Source of the DNA: Malania oleifera
Lineage: Eukaryota > Streptophyta > Magnoliopsida > Santalales > Ximeniaceae
Reading direction: 5' to 3'
NCBI RefSeq assembly: GCF_029873635.1
Contig: NC_080421.1
Span: 42,017,120 to 42,081,119, forward strand
DNA: 64,000 nt
Shown here in pieces: positions 55,955-64,000 of this stretch. The translations under genes were made by a program, and so were the position numbers. The notes below the pieces were generated by a model. That model searched no databases. It worked only from the letters and a program-made list of their open reading frames with translations, and was not told the DNA's origin. The stretch's first letter is position 1. Every line of letters begins with the position of its first letter.

Positions 55955-57924
55955 TGTAATGCCTCGACCCTCTAGGTGGGCCCGGAGTGCCACTAAACAT
56001 ACATAACATGCAAATCTCCGATACCATACATATATAATCAGCCCAAATAAGGGAAAACGGGTGCTCCATACTGATCTGCATAATCATACATAGCGGAAAA
56101 CATAAACATACATCTTCTAATAAAAATTTACCAGAGTCTCTAACCGTTTCCTCACATACATCCATGCGTACTAAACATAACCTGCTATTACAGTTCCCCA
56201 AAAGACAATTTGGCCAAAGCCCAGTGCACATATACAAGAACTTACATAAACTAACAAAAACACTACGCTCCAGAATCCCTTTAGAATGCTAGGACCGGTT
56301 TCTTGTAGTTCCTGAAATAAGATTTGTATATTGGGGTGAGACACTTCTCAGTAAGGTAAATCATATTACATTAGTGTGTGACAACATGAGTTTATTTCAG
56401 TAAAAAACAGTTACACATTTAAGTCATTCATAAACCTGTAATATAGAAGATATATACAAAATTCCTGCATAAGATAATTCGGTTCATTACAAGCGAGAGT
56501 CCCCGAGGTTGGGGTAGGGTACAAGCCCATACACTGTACGATCCCTCGGCTCGGTACTCAAAGCTGTAATGTTGCCCATTTTATTTTTAAATCATGTATA
56601 TGCATAATGAACTCATCTTAGCTTTGAAACATCATAACTATACCGTTTACTTCCCTCATGGCACGAGTTGTGCGTTCATAATGCTCTGATCTAGTCTCGG
56701 GGTCAATAGGCTAGTCACGCTACATTCTCCAATCCGACTTGGCCCACACTACCCTAGTCTGTGATCAACCAGTGGCTCTTCTTACCAAGTCGACTAGCTC
56801 GATACCCACACTCAAGAATAATGTGTGGTTGCACTATAACTTTCACACTCGCAACGGTACCGTGCATTCCTGGTAAGAAGCTTTCTCAAGCGGTTCATAT
56901 ATCATATATACAATTTATATTGAAAGCATAGTAACCTGTTTTCATTCATAAAGCATTTAAGCAGTTATAGTATTTTTCACATTTCATTCATTCATTCATT
57001 CATTGGCATAAACCGATACACACAACTCTCAATTTAACCTTGGTACATATATAGCTCGGTATTTAACCAGCATCTCTTTCCACATTTCCTGATAAGCATT
57101 TTGGAACTTCAGTTCCCATATTTTATAGTCATATTTCTCAGTTTTGTATATTTCCATTTAACATCTCATGCCACACTCATTTGGTTTAAAAGCATTAACA
57201 CAACATATGGTTCGTAAAATATAGTTTAAATCGAAAACAAGGGTTTCAAGCATCTCCTACTTTAAGTATAATACTAATAAAGGAGTTTTAAGAAGATTGG
57301 AGACCATACCCCAAAACCCTAGTTTTTACCAAAACTGTAAAACCAAAAAAAACCGGCAATTCCACCCGGTGAAATTTTCCAAATAAGTAGTCATATCGTA
57401 CATAATACCATAACCTACAGTTCTAGTTGATTAGATTTCAAAAATGACTGATGTAAACAAATCTTCTTACCTATTTTCGGAAAAATGAACTCGAATGGCT
57501 CGAAACGGAAAAACCCTAGAACTTCTAATCAGTGAAAACACGCGTACTTGCTCAACTAAGGGTGAGAGAGGCAACCGAGAAGCAAAGAAGAGCTCGGAAA
57601 GGCTTTTTGGTGAAAAAGTTTTGAAACCCTAGGAGAGAGGAGAGAGAATTGAAATTCTCTGAAAAAAAATGAGCTCAAACCTATTTATAGGTGAGCAAGC
57701 CCAGAGGAAAACCAGCATCAGCTTCCCCTGTATCCACAAAATCGTCGCCGGTTTTGTGGTTGACTGGCCCGGCTGACCCAAAACCGTGGCCGGTTTTCTT
57801 CCGGCTCACAAATCCGTCGCCAGTTTGGGTTCCCACTTTTCAAATTCCTTCTTTTTCCTTTATTATCCTTTATTTCTCTCTTTTATATTCATTTTCTTTT
57901 ATTTTCCGGGTTCGGATTCCTACA
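55955..57924 (-). repeat. 5' LTR of the gypsy element
   Basis: 1970 bp, partner of 48839-50776. Followed in the element's direction (leftwards) by the Met-tRNA-type primer site. Confidence 0.88.
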
Positions 57925-58619
57925 CCCTATTTCTTTCATGGGGGTTAACACCATGTTGAAGTCTCCTCCAATTACCCAGGGTGCGTCCCATCGGCTTTTA
58001 ATCTCCTAGAGCTTAATCCAAAACAAATGTCTATGAGGTCTTTTGCCTGGACCGTAGACCCTAGTGACAACAACCCATAGAAAATTATCATCCAGATTTT
58101 TGAACAAGCACGAGATAGAGAAGGAGTTGATGAAATGATCGATCATCTCCACAACATTGAGATTCCTCAAAACGAGGATGCCTCTTACGTTGCCCACAAC
58201 ACCAAGGGAGATCGAACAACAATTCTCTTGTACCCAAATATCTCTGACTAAGAATTGATCCATATTTTCCACTTTAGTTTCCTATAAGCAGACAATGTCA
58301 CCTCATCATTCTTTAAGAAAAGATTTGATTAGACTCCTTTTATCATTGTCATTTAATCCCCTAATATTTCAGGAAATGAGTTTCCTTGACATGATTTAGT
58401 TGTGCAAACCCGAGTGCTGCTTGCCTCCGCCAAATCTTGTATCCACCCAATTTATCATAATTTATGATGCATTGCGGGCGTTTCAGCTCCCTGTTTGTGT
58501 CCAGCTTCTTGTTACTTCCCATATGTTTTTTGGAGCTAAATTGTACCCCCTCTCCTCTTCTTTTCGATCCCTTCAAACAATTTCCAAGCCCTGTCTTCAA
58601 AGCCATTGAAAGGCACACC

Positions 58620-59420
58620 GATGGCTTTATTGATCATTTTCACTTTAGTTTTACTTTTTGCATTGGGTCATGTCCTTCACTGTTACAAAAAATCACTTAC
58701 CTCACTGCTGGTTTCGGGGCATTGTAGAATCTACTCCCACTCAAGCATTTCATGTTCTGGCAAAGCTTTGCATGTAAGCTTTGAAGACATGCATGCTTTG
58801 CCATGCAATGTGGGGTAATCGCACTCACACTGCACATTGGAAGCATGACATGAAGAATATGTTCCTCTATCCACACACACCCTGTGTAGTTCTTGTTCTT
58901 CTGCCCACAGTTTCCGACAGTGGTGCTCACATGAAAAGGCCCAGTGGTGCTCATATGAAAAACACCTGCACTTCTAGAGCAGTAGCTTTGATACCAACTG
59001 TAGGTGTTATCCTATACTTGCTTATAGGAAAAGTAATTTACCATTTTGATGCAGAAAAACACCCATTTTAAAGGAAACTAAGATTCCAGAGTTAATTTAC
59101 AAATTGGATGACCCAAGAGCCCCCAATTTGCCCTTCCAGTCTTCTTTTCTATAGAATATTTGTATCATGTTACTTTAGAGGTAAATAACATAAAATTTAC
59201 TCAAAGCAAACTAAGAAATCAAACCAAGCATTAACTCACATCCTCCTCCTCCCTCCCCTCCCCAGCTCCCTCCACACACACACAAAAGAAAAAAAAAAAG
59301 AAGGAAAAACACACTTCACTGACATTGAACTATGAAACCAAAGCAAGCATATATTAGTTCCAAATCATAGCATGTGATAATTTTTTATTATTATTATTAT
59401 TATCATCATCATTATTATTA
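58620..59420. other. Unassigned stretch between LINEs
   Basis: Contains TTTGATACCAACTGTAGG at about 58987-59004, which looks like a reversed Met-tRNA primer site next to an LTR edge. No LTR partner was found, so an LTR-element remnant is only suspected. (CA)n- and A-rich stretches at 59271-59305 and an (ATT)n run (59385-59428) are present. No gene. Confidence 0.35.
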
Positions 59421-59429
59421 TTATTATTG

Positions 59430-60125
59430 GAGAGAAGCTTTAGAATCTATAAAATTTAGGATAAATAGAAATTTGGCATAATATATGAATTGTAATTTCA
59501 ATAATTGTAGGAGGAATATTGGAGAAAAGGTTAAAATTGATGGTAAAAAAATCAATAACATTATTAGATTTCGATATTTTGGATCTATTATGTAAGTTGA
59601 AGGAGAAATTGGAGAAAATGTATTGGATAGAGTTTGAGCAGGTTGGATAAAACAAAGAAATGCTTTTAGTGTGCTTTGTGATTGTAGAATATCCTTAAAA
59701 TTAAAAGGGAAGTTATATAAGACAATTGTATGACTAACTATGCTAGTTGGATCAAAATGTTGGGCAACTAAGAAACAACATATCAAAAAGTAAAAGTTTT
59801 CAAGCTGCGAATGCTAATTAAAAGATATATTAAGGAATGAATATATTCATAGTTAGGCGTTGCTCTTGTAAAAGATAAGATAAAGAAGTGAAGACTTAGA
59901 TGGTTTGGGCATGTGCAACATAGGCCAAGTAGTGCGCCAACGAGGAGGAGTGAGCTAGTTATTGTGAGGACAGTAGAAAGGGTAGGGGTAGACCAAAAAT
60001 AACTTGAAATGAGATAGTAAGGATTTAATAATCTTGAATTTGTTAGAGGAAATTGCCCGTGATCGTGTAAATTGACGGAAAATGATTCATGTAGCCGACC
60101 CTACCTTGTGGGACTTGAGGCTTGC
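59430..60125 (+). mobile_element. LINE 3' fragment (RT C-terminal part)
   Basis: Plus-strand pieces of a plant non-LTR reverse transcriptase C-terminus, in the expected order: YMNCNFNNCRRNIGEKVKID, FRYFGSI, GWIKQRNAFSVLCDCRISLK, LKGKLYKTIV, GSKCWATKKQHIKK, RWFGHVQHRPSSAPTRR, GRGRPKIT and MIHVADPTLWDL near the end. It is interrupted by stops and frame changes. An (AAT)n run at 60143-60180 takes the place of the tail. The 5' part of the LINE is absent, as in most LINE copies. Confidence 0.85.
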
Positions 60126-60141
60126 TTTTTTGTTGTTGTTG

Positions 60142-60142
<1 letters not shown>

Positions 60143-60180
<38 letters not shown>
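60143..60180. repeat. (AAT)n/(ATT)n microsatellite
   Basis: Simple repeat at the 3' end of the LINE fragment, switching strand sense in the middle. Confidence 0.95.
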
Positions 60181-62505
60181 CCATCAGAGGCTTACATTGG
60201 GCTTGGACGAAGGAATGGGGGGTAACCCATCTCCCATCCAATGCCCTTGCTCGCTTTGAACCTAACACCTCAAACATGGAAGCTCCAAGTTTTAACCACT
60301 AGGGTGCTTTCTAGGAAATAATGACTCACTAAAGTTAAATAAGCATAATATATGATAAAATGGCTAATCTAAAACATAATAAGCCTAACTCATTGAAGTA
60401 AACAATAAAATTATACTTGCTTAACTTTGTTAAGTATCTAAAGTTGGACCGTCATGCTCATTCCTATGTGGAAGGCTTAAGTTGAGAAATGGAATTCATT
60501 TCATTCTGAAAATAGCTAAACTAATGCCAAGACTCAACTTTTTTCATACTCATCATGGTAGTTAAAACAAAAAGATACAAACAAAAGGAGATTTAGTCAT
60601 GGGTTTGCGCTTTGGATTAAATCACGAGTTATCTGCTTATCCCTTTCATGGAGAATCAAACTCATAGTAGTTCAAAGCCAGAAAGGCCTATCAAGTGGAA
60701 CCAAAATCACTTAAAGAAATTAATTATGTAATCAGCTATTCATGCTTTCATCATTTTGTCACTGACTCATGCAAGATCTAATTAATGTCTTCAAAACAAT
60801 ACATCTTTGCACTGAAAAATATGGATTGATGATAAGGTGGATGCACTAGGAATAATATTCCCATTTCTAGTGATGTAGGAAAGAAGTAAAAATTCAGAAA
60901 TCAAAGAAAAAGAGAGTTATGAGAGAGAATTAGAAAGAAGAGGAGAAGAACAAGAAGAAGGGGGGAGACAGAAGGCTGTTGGGCAGCAAAGGACAGAACA
61001 GAGGATCAGAAACAGAAATAAAAAAGTTAGATTTAGAGCAGAGGAGAACAGAAAGAGAAAGAAAGAAAGAAGAAGTAACTAGGAGAGGAGAGGGAAGGCT
61101 GCACGTGAGAGAGAGAAAGAGAGGGGGAAACTAAACTTGCAATCTAATTCAAAGAACAACTGATTGATACAACACAAGCAAAGTATATATACAGCCAATA
61201 ATACAACTAAAAAACACGTAATTACAAAATAACCCCAACTAAAACAGATAATTGCAAAGTAATCTCATAGTACTTAAAAATAAACAAAATAAATCTAAAT
61301 TAACTAAACTTCTAAATAATTAGAATTTACCCAAACTAAAATAAAAAACCTAGGTAGAGTATAAAGTTATAAACATCTAAAGTTCTCTGTAGGTGATTCT
61401 CCTTCACCTAGTTTCCTACTTACCCCAATAGGGCATAAACTGATAAAACCGTTGCGGTTCGTAATTCCTATGAAGGACGTTCACCAATCCTTTGTAAGCA
61501 AATCCATGCTTCAATCAAGAATTGAATTCACATTATTTACTAAGCGTGTCATACCATGACAAGAAGTAATTTCCCAATCCTCATTAAGCATATATTGTGA
61601 GATGAATTCAGCTTTTGAGCAATACTATTGAAATAAGAAACCCCCTGAATTAAGCTTTGTCTGCTGTAAGCATTCCTTTCTCCCCCTCAGCACTGGTGGT
61701 GCGGCACTTTGATGAGACTCTGTCAACACTTCATTAGGGTACTAGTCCTTGGACATCCTCTTTGAAGACTAAGAGTTCGGGATCCACTAGAGGAATGGCT
61801 GAATCCTCTTTTTGCAGGCATTGAGGGGTACAGGAAAAAATTTGGGGGTTAATTCTTGATGCTCAAGCATAAATCCAAGAGTTTAAATTAATTGTTTCAC
61901 CCAAGGATTAATTGGCTGTCTTTGCGAACCCTTTCTGTTCAGGCATGATCCATCAGTCAAAAAATCAAGATTCACCTGAGTTGAGTGGTGAAACAAAGGA
62001 AATTTGCAAAAACAGATTGTTATATTCCCATTTCTGCACATACGACCAAGTTACCAACTTTGCAATGCTGTACTTGTCAAATCCTTCATACCTTGAGCTT
62101 GTGGCAATACACCGTCTCTGCTTTAATATGAAATTGATTTTTGTCAGAAATATTAAGAGTTAAAGAAGTTGCAACAAAAGATTCAAGGCAAGGATAAAGC
62201 TGTCCATAAAATAGGCAGCATGAGTTTGAAAAATCATATCTTCCTTATTTCTTTCTATTTTCAAGCAGTGAAGATGTCTATGGAAGGTTTACCTAAAGAA
62301 TGGCATCTGTAAAAAGCTCTTTTTGAGCATACTTTCTTATAGCTTATGAGTCCTTGAAATACTGAAAGTTTTAAGGTTATAAACACTAGCACTAAGTGCT
62401 CTGATTTTAAATGATGAACCATTTTCGCTTTGTCACTTTTTTTTTTCTTGCAAAATTCAAGTGATTCTTGAACCATTTAAATGTTCAGTCAATGCCCTCG
62501 ATTGT
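60181..62505. other. Non-coding part of intron 4
   Basis: No gene or element with clear ends. A purine-rich tract lies at 60880-61135. The following 61140-61340 is A-rich, with a TATATATAC signal at 61182-61190. A short LTR-like piece is possible but not shown. Confidence 0.4.
60880..61135 (+). repeat. Purine-rich tract (GA/GAA)
   Basis: Roughly 255 bp with over 85% A and G on the plus strand by eye, for example GAGAGAGAAAGAGAGGGGG. No coding meaning. Could be an old untranslated leader of a minus-strand element. Confidence 0.7.
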
Positions 62506-62507
62506 GT

Positions 62508-62580
62508 GAATAGGCAGAAAAGGATTCTTGTAGCCAACCGCACCTAGTGGGGCTTAGGCTTGGTTTGTTTTTGTTGTTGT
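62508..62580 (+). mobile_element. Short LINE 3' end remnant
   Basis: Reads RQKRILVANRT then WGLGLVCFCCC, the last residues of the same LINE protein as at 60070-60135 (compare MIHVADPTLWDLRLAFLLLL), followed by a GTTGTTGTTAG stretch. A 5'-truncated copy only about 70 bp long. Confidence 0.6.
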
Positions 62581-63101
62581 TAGTCTCATATAGAATTAAA
62601 AAAATATTGGCTAAAATGTCTTGTTGAATTGAACTCATGAGCCTTTGGGTTATTGACCTTGGTCACAAAATGAGGTGCACCTGCTCTCTACACAAAAATG
62701 GGTTGTTTATAGCAAGGGGACCTAGAAATTTGATTTACTTCACTTTCTTGGATGATGAGAAAAAGTGGTTTCTAATATTGCAATTCACTTGTATTCAATT
62801 GCTAGTGCTGAACACAGTATTGCTGAATTAGAAATTCACGCAGGCTGTCTGGCCTGCTTTTCAATTTATGTTGTTTTTCCTGCCTTCCTTGTTGGTTAGT
62901 TTTCCAAATTTTAAATTTATTTAGTTTTGCCCAATTTTCCCATATTGGTTGGAATTTTCAAAGTTTGAAACCAACCATGAATTTTCTCCTGAAATTTTAG
63001 CAAATTGGCTTAACTTTCATTTCTCTGAAAAATGTATAGAAAAAAAGTGGCTGAATTTTGAAAATGGCTTATTCCCTTCCAAGCACTCTTTCAATTTAAC
63101 T
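62581..63101. other. Non-coding part of intron 4
   Basis: AT-rich DNA with no recognisable gene, RNA or element. Confidence 0.4.
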
Positions 63102-63401
63102 CCATTAAGGCTTGATATACGTTGTTAGCCAATAACCTAACAGCTTAAGCTTTTAGGTAAAGTAGTAATCTAACATGACATTAGAGCTGGTTACCTGGAG
63201 GTCCTGGATTCTAGTCTTGTCGTCTGTGTTTATTATGTGGTGTTTTAACAAATTATTATATTCCTTGTAATGGATGTTATCTTGTGTTTATCTCTCCACG
63301 TGCTGTCAGGCTGCACATGTGGGGGAGTGTTAAGGCTTGATATACATTGTTTAGCCTACAACCTAACAGCTTAAGCTTTTAAGTAAAGCGGTAATCTAAC
63401 A
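63102..63401 (+). mobile_element. SMART/TRIM-like miniature LTR element (300 bp)
   Basis: Two 74 bp direct terminal repeats (63102-63175 and 63328-63401) share TTAAGGCTTGATATAC, AACCTAACAGCTTAAGC and GTAATCTAACA. After the first lies TGACATTAGAGCTGG, a degenerate Met-tRNA primer site; before the second lies ATGTGGGGGAG, a polypurine tract. All hallmarks of a very small non-coding LTR element. A clean target duplication was not seen. Confidence 0.75.
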
Positions 63402-63566
63402 AATTTGGACAATGAAGCTGAAATTAAAATAATTAGATATTTGCATTAAGTCTTTTGAGATTCAAAACCCTTACATGCACTGCAATGGCTTTTCTTGTAG
63501 ATAGATTAGCTTGAAATAGTAAATTCCTAATTTATCTTTCATTTGTTCTGGACTGGAGCTACATGT

Positions 63567-63639
63567 ATTGTGGACTACATTTGTGAATATTTCAAACATC
63601 AGCCATTGTGGACTACATTTATGAATATTTCAAACATCA
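63567..63639 (+). repeat. 36 bp tandem duplication
   Basis: TTGTGGACTACATTTGTGAA...CAAACATCAG occurs twice in direct succession with one or two differences. Local duplication of recent look. Confidence 0.85.
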
Positions 63640-63855
63640 GGCACGAGGTTAGTGTCCAAAACAAATTGCATAATTTCCCCACTCTCTCCAAAAATGCCCA
63701 TGGTAGCTGGGTTTTGGGCTTGCGTAAAATATTTGAAAACCAGCAAATACAGTATCTTATTTTTGTTCTGGACTTCCATTGAATTTTGATTTTTTTGGCA
63801 TGTGTGGCTTTTGTTTTGTTTTGTTTTTTTGTTCTTTTTTTCCCCTGCATTTTCT

Positions 63856-63906
63856 AGGGGTGGGGGCGGGGGCGGGGGTGGGATGGGGGAGGGGAGGGAG
63901 GGGGAA
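63856..63906 (+). repeat. G-rich tract, potential G-quadruplex
   Basis: More than eight runs of three to five G separated by one or two bases (GGGGTGGGGGCGGGGGCGGG and on). It meets the usual pattern for G-quadruplex formation on the plus strand, which would also be the transcript strand of the gene if intron 4 extends here. Confidence 0.85.
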
Positions 63907-64000
63907 TTGGTGTGCTTCTGAGAATCATAATTTAGTAGCTTTCTATGTCTTCTGGTCAAACTGAACCACATTGTTTGCTGGCTTTGTGTATCCTCTCCCC

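Larger units (their letters stand above)
48839..57924 (-). mobile_element. Ty3/gypsy chromodomain element (Tekay/Del-like) with both LTRs
   Basis: The LTRs are 48839-50776 and 55955-57924, both TG...CA (TGTAACGCC / TGTAATGCC to GATTCCTACA or similar). Flanks ccctg (48834-48838) and cccta (57925-57929) form a near-perfect 5 bp target duplication. The primer site (reverse of TGGTATCAGA) lies at 55943-55954. Going leftwards: gag (55538 to about 54590) with a CFRCGKLGHLVRDC zinc knuckle, protease (about 54507-54187), RT (54144-53101, FIDDILVYS), RNase H (about 53060-52660), integrase (52652 to about 51280) and a chromodomain (about 51275-51080). RT before integrase plus the chromodomain place it in the chromovirus Tekay/Del group. 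The LTRs differ by a few percent. There are several breaks in pol, so it is dead but younger than the LINE it split. Confidence 0.88.
45970..58620 (-). mobile_element. LINE (non-LTR retrotransposon) split by a gypsy element
   Basis: Minus strand. Poly(A) tail seen as a T run at 45971-45984. ORF2 reads right to left. The endonuclease start lies at about 58375-57925 (NIRGLND near 58350, ETKVENMDQFLVRDIW, VTRVYGP). The endonuclease then resumes at 48838-48550 (GQSAKNNCIREFLDFTNVNA, FTWSNSRDPRSFSRIDLF), with a linker at 48450-48240, RT at about 48230-47040 (PLILNLRCILAWFEAVSGL) and a zinc-binding-type region near 46850-46600 (GNGDNIYFWHDAWH). The RT catalytic motif reads FAKD where FADD is expected, and stops and frame changes are present, so it is dead. 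Its own length is about 3.6 kb. The 5' edge beyond about 58620 is uncertain. Confidence 0.8.
45721..64000 (+). other. Intron 4 (at least 18.3 kb, runs past the window)
   Basis: It begins with a canonical GTATGT. It contains a minus-strand LINE (45970 to about 58620), the gypsy element inside it (48839-57924), two LINE 3' remnants and a SMART-like element. Its length follows from the failure to find exon 5; an assembly break or gene truncation would look the same. Confidence 0.6.

Noticed and set aside
61912-62163. Possible last exon of the NPGR2-like gene
   Set aside because: The frame (ANPFCSGMIHQSKNQDSPEL) has no resemblance to the family's C-terminal TPRs.
63630-63971. Frames over the G-rich tract giving Pro or Gly runs
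   Set aside because: Low-complexity translations of a simple G-rich sequence.
1-64000. CRISPR arrays, operons, ribosome binding sites
   Set aside because: The window is plant nuclear DNA; the short-repeat arrays seen lie in LTRs with irregular spacing and no associated cas genes.

Overview
The window looks like nuclear DNA from a dicot plant, probably a woody species. It is AT-rich, has large introns, and carries plant retroelement families: SIRE-like and other Copia elements, chromodomain Ty3/gypsy, Cassandra and other miniature LTR elements, and plant LINEs. The species cannot be fixed from the sequence. The one host gene I can support is a plus-strand NPGR2-type TPR gene (NO POLLEN GERMINATION-RELATED, calmodulin-binding). 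It has a likely 5' UTR exon near 36.1-36.46 kb and coding exons at 37087-37356, 40595-40847, 42579-43795 and 45567-45720. The exon phases agree at every junction. The last part, about 100 residues by family length, was not found, so intron 4 should run from 45721 past the right edge.

Left of the gene (1 to 35.3 kb) are nested fossils. A hAT-like element (871-4521) holds a TRIM (1037-3922), whose 3' LTR holds a 2.3 kb gypsy solo LTR (1589-3877). A degraded PPR fragment lies at 5.05-5.35 kb (minus strand). A Copia element (about 5.78-11.45 kb) is split by a gypsy solo LTR (6033-8422). A second Copia (14198-34883) is inserted in a foldback-like inverted repeat. It has been stretched to 20.7 kb by a reverse-oriented solo LTR (15655-17704), a SIRE-like fragment (about 17.9-20.8 kb), and a tandem pair of ~4.4 kb units (21574-26017 and 26018-30323). 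Each unit has two Cassandra LTRs, with their 5S rRNA-derived domain, in inverted orientation around a gypsy-type LTR body.

Inside the gene, intron 1 holds two LINE fragments, one with a twin-priming-like inversion. Intron 4 holds a minus-strand LINE whose endonuclease domain is cut in two by a 9.1 kb chromodomain gypsy element (48839-57924) with both LTRs. Two more LINE 3' remnants, a 300 bp SMART-like element and a G-rich tract follow to the right end.

The least explained signal is a set of dense arrays of a short near-palindrome (consensus TCGTCGACGA, or relatives with the same TCGAC-like centre) at similar places in LTRs of both gypsy and Copia type. A conserved block around CTTACTGAGAAGTGTCTCACCC is also shared by otherwise different gypsy-type LTRs. 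The 21.5-30.3 kb duplicated block differs between its copies mainly by short indels, which raises the possibility of residual sequencing or assembly error. All boundaries come from reading by eye; no database or alignment was run.
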